Shown here piece by piece: positions 1 through 6,779 of a stretch of DNA of 11,621 nucleotides. Below the pieces are notes generated by a model. It worked only from the letters and a program-made list of their open reading frames with translations. It was not told where the DNA came from and did no database searches. Numbering within the stretch: the first letter of the stretch is position 1; each line of letters starts with the position of its first letter. The translations under genes were made by a program, and so were the position numbers. The stretch is taken from the NCBI GenBank assembly GCA_029932035.1, contig JAOZQV010000084.1, positions 1-11,621 of the forward strand. Direction: 5' to 3'. This DNA is from Deltaproteobacteria bacterium. GTDB taxonomy: Bacteria > Desulfobacterota > DSM-4660 > Desulfatiglandales > Desulfatiglandaceae.

Positions 1-465
1 CAAACCTTTCCGGCAGATGGTAACTGCGCGGTTGTGGTAACCACCGAGGAAAAGGCCAGGGAACTGAGCGCAGATCCCTCGATCCCGATACAGATTATAT
101 CCTATGGCTTCTCAAGGACCAAACCGGGGTACATGGCCGCAGCGCCGGTTCCGGCGACAAAAATGGCCCTTGAACATGCCGGCCTCACAATAGGGGATAT
201 GAAAATCATCAAGACCCATAATCCCTTTGTTGTAAATGATCTTTATTTTGCACAGCAGATGGGGATTGAAGCCGCAGGAACGGATGATCTTGGGTTTAAC
301 AACTATGGCTGTTCCCTGATATACGGGCATCCCCAGGGACCGACCGCAGGTCGTATCATCATTGAAGGACTGGAAGAAATCGCCATGAAAGGGGGCGGTT
401 ACTTCCTCTGGACAGGGTGTGCAGCAGGAGATACCGGCGGCGCCATTATTTTCAAGGTCGGCTGA
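1..465 (+). CDS. Thiolase family protein (acetyl-CoA acetyltransferase-like), C-terminal part, 5' truncated
   Basis: The reading frame is open from the first base; a GTG at position 34 is internal, so this is the last ~154 residues of a longer protein (thiolases are about 390-430 aa). Visible residues include a DG motif at ~6-7, THNPF around 72-76 (histidine where SCP2-type thiolases have HDCF and classical ones NEAF), GHPQG around 110-114 (catalytic histidine region), and a C-terminal TGCAAGDTGG with Cys at about 140 (second catalytic cysteine position). Family knowledge: thiolases condense or cleave acyl-CoAs and are cytoplasmic. The acylating cysteine lies in the missing N-terminal half. 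The SCP2-like histidine suggests a thiolase of fatty- or aromatic-acid degradation rather than the classical PhaA type, but the substrate cannot be read. A strong terminator follows, so this is the last gene of its transcript. Confidence 0.85.
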   Translation, partial: QTFPADGNCAVVVTTEEKARELSADPSIPIQIISYGFSRTKPGYMAAAPVPATKMALEHAGLTIGDMKIIKTHNPFVVNDLYFAQQMGIEAAGTDDLGFNNYGCSLIYGHPQGPTAGRIIIEGLEEIAMKGGGYFLWTGCAAGDTGGAIIFKVG

Positions 466-509
466 TCCCTTTAAATGACCATTGACCCTACCGGTCATAT
501 TTGGTAAAG

Positions 510-546
510 AAAGACCGTCCTGTTGTACACAGGATGGTCTTTTTTT
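510..546 (+). terminator. Rho-independent terminator after the thiolase gene
   Basis: The arms at 510-522 and 530-542 form a 13-bp stem with one G-U pair and a 7-nt loop (TTGTACA). The stem runs into a T-run ending at 546. It lies 45 bp after the thiolase stop codon and isolates that gene from the phosphate operon downstream. Confidence 0.9.
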
Positions 547-623
547 GGACTGTTTCCAGTCTGAGAATCGGGGCCTACGCCTTCATGTGCATATCGAATT
601 TCAGCTCATTTGAACATCGTGGT

Positions 624-699
624 GTCTTAAGCGGTAGATCTCGTTACTTTTCCCACTCAACGACTTAACGACTCAACTATTTGATGAGGTCTTAAGTGG
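624..699 (+). repeat. Two-copy direct repeat GTCTTAAGYGG upstream of the phosphate permease gene
   Basis: GTCTTAAGCGG at 624-634 and GTCTTAAGTGG at 689-699 are direct copies 65 bp apart, each with a GG or AG just upstream and AGA shortly downstream. The second copy ends 19 bp before the permease start. Between them, at 655-677, is a short degenerate tandem repeat with two AACGACT units. The function is unknown. The pair does not match the enterobacterial Pho-box consensus. The rest of 466-718 holds the terminator and a small 5-bp hairpin (548-561), but no gene. Confidence 0.4.
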
Positions 700-718
700 A
701 TAGAGAAGAAATAGGCAG

Positions 719-1969
719 ATGGATGTCGTAATCCTGGGAATTGCCTCCCTTATCGGTCTTTACATGGCAGCCAATATCGGGGCCAACGACCTTGCAAACG
801 CCATGGGTACGTCGGTGGGTTCCGGTGCGATCACCCTTAAGCAGGCCGTGGTGATATCGATTATCGGCAATACCTTAGGGGCAGTTTTAGCGGGAGGACA
901 TGTAACAAATACCATCAGCAAAGGGATTATCGATCCGGCTTTATTGGCTGGTGATCCGAATAAACTGCTGTTAGGGATGTTCGCCGCCCTGATCTCTGCC
1001 GGGATCTGTGTACATGCGGCCACAATTCTGGGTCTGCCGGTTTCCACCACTCATGCCATTGTCGGCGCCGTGGTGGGTTTTGGTGTTTTGAGCGTCGGGG
1101 TCGACGCGGTAACCTGGAGCAAGGTCATTTCTATTGCTACCAGCTGGGTTATTTCACCCGGCGCAGGCGCTTTCATAGCAGGGGGTATGTACTATTTTGC
1201 CGAAAAAAAGATTATGACAGTAAAAGACCCCATTGGGGCATCCGAACGTTATGCGCCTGTTATGATTTTTTTGATTTTTTTAGTGCTGATCCTCTCGCTC
1301 ATATTCAAGGGGTTGAAAAATCTTCATATTGATATCGGTTTTTTTTCCACCGTATTGTTGACGATCCCGTGCGCTGCAGCATTCGGTGGACTTGGTCGCT
1401 GGTGGGTTCGCTGGCAGGCACGGACTGAATTTAGGCCGCGGCCTGAGCAAGTCGAATATTCCCCTGTTGATCGCCTGTTTGCCCAGCTTCAAATACTCAC
1501 TGCATGTTATATCGCCTTTGCCCATGGCGCCAATGATGTGGCCAATGCCATTGGTCCCCTTGCCGCTATCTTTTCAGTGGTCAAGACCAAAACCGTGGCC
1601 CTCAGTGTAGATGTGCCTTACTGGATGCTCTTTACGGGGGGTATTGCAGTGGGCGGCGGGCTCTTGGCCTTTGGCACACGTGTCATGGACACCATCGGCA
1701 GAGATATAACAGAGATTACGCCGATACGTGGTTTTTGTTCTCAATTTGGGGCTGCCACCACAATCCTGATCTGCTCAAGGCTCGGGTTTCCCGTCTCGAC
1801 GACTCACGTCCTGGTCGGTTCAGTGGTGGGGGTCGGTATCATGAGGGGGATGGGCGCCCTTGACCTCAGAATTCTCAAAAATATCGCCCTGTCATGGATT
1901 GTGACCCTGCCGTTTACAATCCTTTTGTCCATGGGTTTGTATGGTCTTTTTACATGGGTTCTGTTATAA
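719..1969 (+). CDS. PiT-family inorganic phosphate permease
   Basis: This 416-aa integral membrane protein has the internally duplicated architecture of the PiT (PF01384) family. The signature GANDLANAMG is at residues 21-30 and recurs as HGANDVANAIGP at 269-280. GLPVSTTHAIVG (105-116) recurs as GFPVSTTHVLVG (356-367). Hydrophobic segments fill both halves, and a charged cytoplasmic linker lies near 228-250. Family knowledge: these are low-affinity symporters taking up phosphate (often as metal phosphate) with H+ or Na+. The length is normal for bacterial members without a large loop. The ATG has a weak purine-rich RBS (GAGAAGAAA) upstream. A DUF47 gene follows after 27 bp, the standard partner arrangement, which strongly supports the phosphate assignment. 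I see no convincing promoter in the upstream gap. Confidence 0.95.
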   Translation: MDVVILGIASLIGLYMAANIGANDLANAMGTSVGSGAITLKQAVVISIIGNTLGAVLAGGHVTNTISKGIIDPALLAGDPNKLLLGMFAALISAGICVHAATILGLPVSTTHAIVGAVVGFGVLSVGVDAVTWSKVISIATSWVISPGAGAFIAGGMYYFAEKKIMTVKDPIGASERYAPVMIFLIFLVLILSLIFKGLKNLHIDIGFFSTVLLTIPCAAAFGGLGRWWVRWQARTEFRPRPEQVEYSPVDRLFAQLQILTACYIAFAHGANDVANAIGPLAAIFSVVKTKTVALSVDVPYWMLFTGGIAVGGGLLAFGTRVMDTIGRDITEITPIRGFCSQFGAATTILICSRLGFPVSTTHVLVGSVVGVGIMRGMGALDLRILKNIALSWIVTLPFTILLSMGLYGLFTWVLL

Positions 1970-1996
1970 TGTAATTTCACCGGAGGGAGAAACATC

Positions 1997-2662
1997 ATGC
2001 GCCTTTTATTAAGCTCCTTGTTTCATGAGTCACCTTTTGAAAACCTGCAAAGACACGCCGACAAGGTTAAGGAGTGTGCCCAGCTTTTCAGGGAGGCGGC
2101 GATCTGCCATGCTGAAGAGAGATGCGACGAGTTTGATGCATTGACGGATCGGGTGGCGAAGTTGGAGAGCGAGGCCGATGCCATCAAACGGAACATCCGG
2201 AATCATCTGCCCAGGGGGATTCTGATGCCGGTGGATAAGTTCCAATTCCTTCAATACTTAGGGGAGCAGGATAAGGTGGTAGATGAAGTGGAAGCGGCCC
2301 TCTACTGGCTCTCCTTTCGGCCAAAGGGCCTGCCAAAGGAGATGCGTCTGGATTTTCTGGATCTGGTGGAATCCGTCATCCCCCCTATTGAAAAATTAGC
2401 GGAACTGGTGCTCATGGCAACGCAGTTCTTCCGGAGTAAATCGGGCGATCAGAGGGAGAAGATGAAAAGCCTTGTTCGGGATATACGCCAGCATGAAAAA
2501 GAGGCTGATCTGTTGGAGCAGGAATTGAAGGGGCTGGTGTTTCGTACCATTCAGAATGGACTGATCGTATTTCACACGGTTCGTCTGGTAGAGATTGTGG
2601 GCGAAATTGCGGACCACGCACAGAATGCCTCGGACCGCATGCGGACCATGATCTGCAAATAA
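1997..2662 (+). CDS. DUF47 / PhoU-like protein, partner of the PiT permease
   Basis: This 221-aa protein is almost entirely alpha-helical and soluble. It carries PhoU-like acidic motifs in two repeats: ESEAD at 57-61 and EKEAD at 167-171, plus DKVVDEVE at 92-99 and EIADHAQNASDRM near 203-215. Family knowledge: DUF47 (TIGR00153) proteins resemble PhoU, bind metal clusters through such E/DxxxD motifs, and are encoded beside PiT permeases, whose activity they are thought to control. The start is well set by GGAGGGAG at about 1982-1989, 7 nt before the ATG. The gene lies 27 bp after the permease stop and 6 bp before the next start, so the three genes are very probably co-transcribed. The exact regulatory role is inferred from family context. 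Confidence 0.9.
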   Translation: MRLLLSSLFHESPFENLQRHADKVKECAQLFREAAICHAEERCDEFDALTDRVAKLESEADAIKRNIRNHLPRGILMPVDKFQFLQYLGEQDKVVDEVEAALYWLSFRPKGLPKEMRLDFLDLVESVIPPIEKLAELVLMATQFFRSKSGDQREKMKSLVRDIRQHEKEADLLEQELKGLVFRTIQNGLIVFHTVRLVEIVGEIADHAQNASDRMRTMICK

Positions 2663-2668
2663 CGACAT

Positions 2669-3337
2669 ATGGAAAGACCACGCGACCATTGCATCCGATG
2701 CGGTGAGTGTTGCCTTCGTTCAAGTCCTTCCCTCCAGATCACCGACGCCCCCCTCGTATATGAAGGCGTAATTAAAAGATCCGATCTTTATAGCGTCCGT
2801 GTCGGTGAGCTTGTCTGGGACAATATCCGGGACGAGCTGAAAGTAACTGATACGGAATTGATCAAGGTAAGAGAGAAGGGGTCCGGGGAAGGATGTGTTT
2901 TTTACGATGACGCTGAAAAGGCATGCACTATTTACGGGCACAGACCGGCCCAGTGCAAAGCCTTAGCCTGCTGGGATGAGAGCGAATTCATGCGGGTTTA
3001 TGCCAAACCCAAGGCAGGCAGGAAAGAGATCATACACGACCATACCCTTTTTCGCCTGATAGACGAGCACGAGAAGAGATGCGCATACGCTCAGCTTGAT
3101 AAGTGTGTAAAGAAGATCGAGAGCGACGGCGAAAAAGCGGTTGAGAACATCCTCCAGATACTGAAATTTGACCACGACATCAGATGTTTGATTCCGGAAA
3201 AATTAGGCGTTGATTCCGATGAAATAGATCTTATCCTTGGTCGGTCCCTGACCAAGACTATTGCGATGTTTGGTTTGAAGGTTGTCCGGAAACCGGATGG
3301 ATCTTTTTTTCTTACCGTGCTGGATTCTTCCTCCTGA
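2669..3337 (+). CDS. YkgJ-type cysteine-cluster protein (putative Zn/Fe-chelating), third gene of the phosphate operon
   Basis: This 222-aa protein begins with C-x2-C-x2-CC (Cys8, 11, 14, 15). It continues with GCVFYD (Cys76), ACTIYGHRPAQC (Cys86 and 96) and Cys101, the eight-cysteine pattern of the YkgJ/CxxCxxCC family (PF03692). Family knowledge: these are predicted zinc- or iron-cluster-binding proteins with no settled biochemical role. Residues beyond ~105 match nothing I recognise and include helical charged stretches and Cys138/146. There is no signal peptide or membrane segment. No Shine-Dalgarno is visible. The start lies 6 bp after the DUF47 stop, so translation probably depends on coupling. 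Its place behind a PiT/DUF47 pair suggests a link to metal-phosphate handling, but that is guesswork. The terminator at 3368-3403 ends the operon. Confidence 0.85.
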   Translation: MERPRDHCIRCGECCLRSSPSLQITDAPLVYEGVIKRSDLYSVRVGELVWDNIRDELKVTDTELIKVREKGSGEGCVFYDDAEKACTIYGHRPAQCKALACWDESEFMRVYAKPKAGRKEIIHDHTLFRLIDEHEKRCAYAQLDKCVKKIESDGEKAVENILQILKFDHDIRCLIPEKLGVDSDEIDLILGRSLTKTIAMFGLKVVRKPDGSFFLTVLDSSS

Positions 3338-3367
3338 ATTTCATTTTAGATAAGCCCTCGATAAACA

Positions 3368-3403
3368 AAAAAAGGAGGCCTGAAACTCAAGGCCTCCTTT
3401 TTT
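3368..3403. terminator. Bidirectional rho-independent terminator between converging genes
   Basis: A perfect 14-bp inverted repeat (3368-3381 with 3390-3403) surrounds the 8-nt loop GAAACTCA. The arms begin with six A and end with six T, with the GC-rich core AGGAGGCCT between. It therefore ends transcription in both directions: the phosphate operon on the plus strand and fhs on the minus strand, whose stop codon is 20 bp away. Confidence 0.93.
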
Positions 3404-3422
3404 AATGTTAGATGTTATCGGT

Positions 3423-5186
3423 TTAGAACAGGCCTTTTACCTCACCGGTGGTGGTGTCAACATCGACGCGCCTGAAGGCCGGATTGGAACTGGTGCCCGG
3501 CATCAGGCTGATAGTCCCCGCACATGGGCAGAGGAACTTTGCGCCCGAGTAGATCAACACGTCCTGGATGGGGAGGGTCCAGCCCTTTGGAACGCCCTTG
3601 ATTGTTACGTCATGGGTGAGGCTGAGGTGTGTTTTTACCATCATGGTCGCAAAGTCATCATACTTGGAGTCGGCCTCGAGCATCTTGGCCTTTGCCTCCG
3701 CATCCGCAGTCCAGGCAACGCCGTCTGCACCGTACACCTCTTTTGCGATTTTTTCCACGCGGTCGCGCAGTTTCATTTCAATGGGGTAGAGGAATTCAAA
3801 GTTGGTTTCTTCTTCACAGGCCTCTTTAACGGCCTCGGCAAACTCTACGGCGCCGTCTCCACCGTTTTCCCAGTGGGTGGACTTGGCGCAGCGCGCCCCG
3901 GCCGCCTCAGCGGCCTTTCTGACCATTTCGACCTCAGCGTCGGTATCCGTATGGAAGCAGTTGACGCAGACCACCGGGTTGATCCCGGCCTTGCGGATGG
4001 TGTTAATATGATGGACCATGTTCGCGCAGCCCTTTTCAAGCAGTTCAAGGTTTTCCTTGGTGTATGCATCATCGAGTGGGAGCCCTGCCACTACCTTTGG
4101 TCCGCCGCCATGCATCTTGAGCGCTCGGATGGTGGAGGTGAGTACCGATACATGGGGTTTGAGGCCGCTGTAACGGCATTTCACATTCCAGAACTTCTCA
4201 AATCCGATATCCGCGCCGAACCCGCTCTCCGTGATATGATAGTCAAACAGCTTTAGGCCAACACGGTCGGCGATAATGGAAGACTGGCCAACTGCGATGT
4301 TGGCAAACGGCCCGGCATGCACCATGCAGGGGTTGTATTCCGCGGTGCACATGAGGGTTGGGTTGATGGTATTGCGCATCCACGCGGTCATGGCGCCACC
4401 GCATTCTAAGTCGCCCGTTGTCACAGGTTTACCGGACTTATCAAAGGCCACTGTGACATTGTCAAGACGTTCCCTCAAATCTGCCAGATCCCTGATAATG
4501 GAGAGAATAGCCATCAATTCGGAACCCACGGCGATTCCAAATTTGGACTGCATGGTAAAACCGTCAAATCGACCGCCTATCCCTATGATGATGTTTCTCA
4601 ATGACTGGGCACAATAATCGATGATCCAGCCCAACTCTACCCGGGTGGGATCTATGTTGAGCCGCCGCATCTTGGTCAGCCTGTCCAACTGCTCGTCATT
4701 ATAATTGCGCTCATGCTGCATACGGGCGGTCATGGCCACCATGGCGAGGTTATGGGCGTTCATGATGTCATTGATATCGCCGGTAAGGCCCAATGAAAAC
4801 TCGGTCATGGGAATAAGGAGGGAATTGCCGCCGCCGGCAGCCGTCCCCTTGATGTTCATGGTGGGGCCGCCCGAGGGCTGTCTGAGGGCGCCGCCTACGT
4901 TCAGTCCGATTTTACCCATACCTTCCATGAGACCGCATGCCGTGGTACTTTTCCCTTCACCCAACGGGGTCGGGGTGATGGCCGTTACCTCGATGTACTT
5001 TCCATCGGGTTTGTCTTTGAGCCGGTCGATGATCTTCAGGAAATCGAGTTTGGCTAATCTCCCCATTGCAAGGACCTCTTCCTTTTCAAGTCCTAACTTC
5101 TCTCTCCACTCGTCCGGTGTGGGCATGTTCTTTTCCGCTGCCTGGGAAATCTGCCAGTCAGCCATTTCTACTGCGTTGTAAGCCAT
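3423..5186 (-). CDS. fhs: Formate-tetrahydrofolate ligase (10-formyl-THF synthetase)
   Basis: The enzyme makes 10-formyl-tetrahydrofolate from formate, THF and ATP in the cytoplasm. It is the entry step of the Wood-Ljungdahl methyl branch, or runs in reverse in acetyl-CoA oxidisers. The P-loop TPTPLGEGKSTT, then RQPSGGPT, IKGTAAGGGNS, TGDIND, HAGPFANIA, ESGFGADIG, LKMHGGGPK and a terminal GLF follow the family order. The length of 587 aa is somewhat above the common ~555-560. It is a divergent member: RQPS and TGDI resemble eukaryotic C1-THF synthase more than the REPS and TGDF of acetogens. Start choice: AAGGAGG (5196-5202) directly abuts an ATG at 5195, which is too close, but is 9 nt from the ATG at 5186, which I prefer. 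The longer form would add three residues. The gene is monocistronic, with its terminator 20 bp past the stop. Confidence 0.95.
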   Translation of the reverse strand: MAYNAVEMADWQISQAAEKNMPTPDEWREKLGLEKEEVLAMGRLAKLDFLKIIDRLKDKPDGKYIEVTAITPTPLGEGKSTTACGLMEGMGKIGLNVGGALRQPSGGPTMNIKGTAAGGGNSLLIPMTEFSLGLTGDINDIMNAHNLAMVAMTARMQHERNYNDEQLDRLTKMRRLNIDPTRVELGWIIDYCAQSLRNIIIGIGGRFDGFTMQSKFGIAVGSELMAILSIIRDLADLRERLDNVTVAFDKSGKPVTTGDLECGGAMTAWMRNTINPTLMCTAEYNPCMVHAGPFANIAVGQSSIIADRVGLKLFDYHITESGFGADIGFEKFWNVKCRYSGLKPHVSVLTSTIRALKMHGGGPKVVAGLPLDDAYTKENLELLEKGCANMVHHINTIRKAGINPVVCVNCFHTDTDAEVEMVRKAAEAAGARCAKSTHWENGGDGAVEFAEAVKEACEEETNFEFLYPIEMKLRDRVEKIAKEVYGADGVAWTADAEAKAKMLEADSKYDDFATMMVKTHLSLTHDVTIKGVPKGWTLPIQDVLIYSGAKFLCPCAGTISLMPGTSSNPAFRRVDVDTTTGEVKGLF

Positions 5187-5228
5187 TTTGTTCATCCTCC
5201 TTAATGAATTGAATTTTTTGGGTTCGGA

Positions 5229-5257
5229 ATTATTATCCTCACCATGTTAATATACAA
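5229..5257 (-). promoter_or_regulatory. Possible fhs promoter
   Basis: On the minus strand TTGTAT (5252-5257) and AATAAT (5229-5234) are separated by 17 bp. The -10 matches 5 of 6 consensus bases, but the -35 is poor beyond TTG. It lies about 30 bp upstream of the fhs RBS. This is a weak call based only on spacing and hexamers. Confidence 0.3.
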
Positions 5258-5412
5258 ATAGCCTCTTCGGCGATTTTTTAGAGAACACCCTGCCTATCAC
5301 AAAAAGAATAGGTCGTCAAGCACTCTTGTGAAATTTTGAACTTTCTCTTGATTGCAGGTCATCACCCGGGTATGATCCCTGAAAATGGTAGTCTGTTTGA
5401 CGAAAAATTTCG

Positions 5413-5459
5413 ACAGGATGAACAGGATGAAACTGATCATGAAAATCCTGTAGATCCTG
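5413..5459. repeat. Imperfect palindrome made of CAGGAT/ATCCTG repeats in the leader of the HTH/Zn-ribbon gene
   Basis: The left arm (5414-5428) and right arm (5445-5459) pair at 13 of 15 positions around a 16-nt loop. The left arm is part of two tandem copies of ACAGGATGA (5413-5421 and 5422-5430), and the right arm repeats ATCCTG twice. A degraded relative (TTCAGGATAAACCAGG) appears at about 5837-5852, after the same gene. It ends 9 bp before the start codon, so the transcript leader could fold into a strong hairpin close to the initiation site. It is probably a dispersed intergenic repeat. Confidence 0.65.
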
Positions 5460-5468
5460 GCAAGAAAA

Positions 5469-5777
5469 ATGAAAACGATTCGACAGCAACTTATTGACAT
5501 TTTGAGTGAAATGGAGATGAACGCCATTGAACTGTCTCAGGATCTTGGGATCCGGGAAAAGGAGGTCTATGAGCATCTCCCCCATATTGCGCTCTCTGTG
5601 GCCTCGCAGGGAAAAAAGCTCGTCATCGAGCCTTCCAGGTGCCTGAAATGCGGGTATATTTTTGAAGGGCGGAAGCGTTTTACCCGGCCGGGTCGCTGCC
5701 CGCAATGCAGGGAAACGCATATTCAAAGGCCCACTTTCAGAGTTCAAGGTACGCTCACTCAAGTGCCTAAAGTTTGA
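5469..5777 (+). CDS. Small HTH plus zinc-ribbon protein, predicted transcriptional regulator (COG3357-like)
   Basis: In this 102-aa protein residues ~1-45 look like a winged-helix HTH (TIRQQLIDILSEMEMNAIEL onward, with EKEVYEHLPHI as a likely recognition region). A treble-clef or rubredoxin-like knuckle pair follows: CLKC at 58-61 and CPQC at 77-80. This HTH-to-Zn-ribbon fusion is the layout of COG3357 predicted regulators, common in archaea and Deltaproteobacteria; no target is known to me. No good Shine-Dalgarno precedes the ATG. A repeat-derived palindrome ends 9 bp upstream. The last nine or so residues (GTLTQVPKV) lie in the repeat-rich tail and look like a non-native extension. The gene is divergent from fhs across ~280 bp, so local regulation of fhs is possible but unproven. 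Confidence 0.8.
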   Translation: MKTIRQQLIDILSEMEMNAIELSQDLGIREKEVYEHLPHIALSVASQGKKLVIEPSRCLKCGYIFEGRKRFTRPGRCPQCRETHIQRPTFRVQGTLTQVPKV

Positions 5778-5790
5778 AGTGCCTAAAGTT
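5761..5790 (+). repeat. Tandem AAGTGCCTAAAGTT repeat across the stop of the HTH/Zn-ribbon gene
   Basis: Two identical 14-bp copies (5761-5774 and 5777-5790) are separated by 2 bp. The stop codon of the upstream gene (TGA at 5775-5777) sits between and partly inside them. The same core in reverse complement (TAGGCACTTTAGGCA) occurs at 11168-11182 just before the EcfT start, so this is a dispersed family. Confidence 0.75.
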
Positions 5791-5811
5791 AAGGAACTTC
5801 GTAACTTTTTT
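5785..5811 (+). terminator. Weak terminator-like hairpin after the HTH/Zn-ribbon gene
   Basis: AAAGTTA (5785-5791) pairs perfectly with TAACTTT (5802-5808) around a 10-nt loop and runs into T (5806-5811). The stem is only 7 bp with one G-C pair, so termination would be inefficient. It would separate this gene from proC. Confidence 0.35.
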
Positions 5812-5873
5812 AATAAAGGCTGGCTTCACCAAGATCTTCAGGATAAACCAGGCAAAAAAACATTCAGGACAGA

Positions 5874-5904
5874 AAGTCAAATATTCAATAGTCAATAATC
5901 AATT
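5874..5904 (+). repeat. Degenerate heptamer repeat (CAATAGT type) upstream of proC
   Basis: The tetramer TCAA recurs at 5877, 5885, 5892 and 5899, with spacing 8, 7 and 7. The units CAATAGT and CAATAAT are clear. The same CAATAGT heptamer recurs as a perfect array at 11086-11106. A small hairpin CCGGC-TTC-GCCGG (5905-5917) follows immediately, just before the proC RBS. Confidence 0.6.
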
Positions 5905-5933
5905 CCGGCTTCGCCGGGTTAGGAGATATGATT

Positions 5934-6752
5934 ATGTCAGAGAATCAGCATTTAGGTTTTATCGGGGCTGGAAATATGGCAACCGCCCTTATCAAGGGGC
6001 TTATTGAAAGCGGTGTTTACGAGCGTGAGCATCTGTTAGCAGCCGATAAGGATGAAGGGGCGTTGAAAAGGGTGTCCGGGGGTTTTGGTGTGAAATGCTA
6101 TGAATCCAATCTCAAGGTAACATTAGAGAGCTCAATTGTGGTGCTTGCGGTAAAGCCGCAAAACATGCGCGAGGTCTTAGAGGAGATGAAAGGGGCGATC
6201 GGCGATCATCATTTGATCATTTCCATTGCCGCGGGGATACCGCTGAGGATGATTCGTGAGATCGCGGGAAGGGAAATCCCGCTTATCCGGGTTATGCCCA
6301 ACACCCCGGCCCTTGTTCAAAAGGGGGTGAGCGCCCTGGCGGCCGGGGCCTTGGCGACCGCCGAGCATATGGCTAAGGCAAAAGAAATTTTTGGGGCTGT
6401 TGGAGATACTGTTGTGGTGGAGGAGACCATGATGGATGCTGTGACTGCCCTGTCAGGGAGTGGTCCGGGGTATGTCTTCAGAATGATGGAGTGTATGGTC
6501 GACGCAGGGGTTGCCGTAGGCCTGGAAAGAGAGACATCTCTCAGGCTCGTGGTTCAGACCTTTATGGGTGCAGCCCATCTGGCAAAGGGATCTGATGAGT
6601 CCCTGTCCAAGCTGCGTCAGATGGTAACATCGCCCGGTGGGACAACAGAGGCAGGTTTGGCCGTGTTTGACGATAAGGGCCTGAAAGAGATGACCATGAA
6701 AGCGATTGGCGCTGCGTGCAAAAGGTCTTTGGAATTGGGGAAAGACTATTGA
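5934..6752 (+). CDS. proC: Pyrroline-5-carboxylate reductase
   Basis: The enzyme reduces 1-pyrroline-5-carboxylate to L-proline with NAD(P)H, the last step of proline synthesis, in the cytoplasm. The 272 residues show the N-terminal Rossmann motif GFIGAGNM (8-15), AVKPQ (72-76), MPNTP (121-125), and the C-terminal substrate/dimer region with SGSGPGY (174-180) and TSPGGTTEAGL (232-242). All are diagnostic, and the length is typical (~270). AGGAG at 5921-5925 is 8 nt from the ATG at 5934 but only 2 nt from an in-frame ATG at 5928, so I take the later start; the alternative adds two residues. The gene stands alone: repeats precede it and the histidine kinase gene converges from the other side with only 27 bp between stops. 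Confidence 0.97.
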   Translation: MSENQHLGFIGAGNMATALIKGLIESGVYEREHLLAADKDEGALKRVSGGFGVKCYESNLKVTLESSIVVLAVKPQNMREVLEEMKGAIGDHHLIISIAAGIPLRMIREIAGREIPLIRVMPNTPALVQKGVSALAAGALATAEHMAKAKEIFGAVGDTVVVEETMMDAVTALSGSGPGYVFRMMECMVDAGVAVGLERETSLRLVVQTFMGAAHLAKGSDESLSKLRQMVTSPGGTTEAGLAVFDDKGLKEMTMKAIGAACKRSLELGKDY

Positions 6753-6779
6753 GAAAACCCGTGAACGGTTACCTGAAAC

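Noticed and set aside
548..561. Pho box or second terminator in GACTG-TTTC-CAGTC
   Set aside because: It is only a 5-bp hairpin with no T-run. There is no tandem CTGTCAT-like spacing.
3405..4256. Long plus-strand open frame of 283 codons opposite fhs
   Set aside because: It lies wholly antisense to a well-conserved enzyme gene, has no recognisable domain, and begins in the terminator trailer. It is a frame shadow.
5297..5762. Minus-strand open frames across the fhs-HTH gap and the Zn-ribbon gene
   Set aside because: Their translations are driven by the CAGGAT repeats and by antisense of the CxxC coding region. There is no RBS and no family match.
5662..6007. Plus-strand frames spanning the gap before proC
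   Set aside because: They are built largely from the GCCTAAAGTT and CAATAGT repeats and run out of frame into proC.
6753..6779. Terminator between the converging proC and kinase genes
   Set aside because: The 27-bp interval has no stem followed by a T-run. Termination there, if any, is not visible in the sequence.
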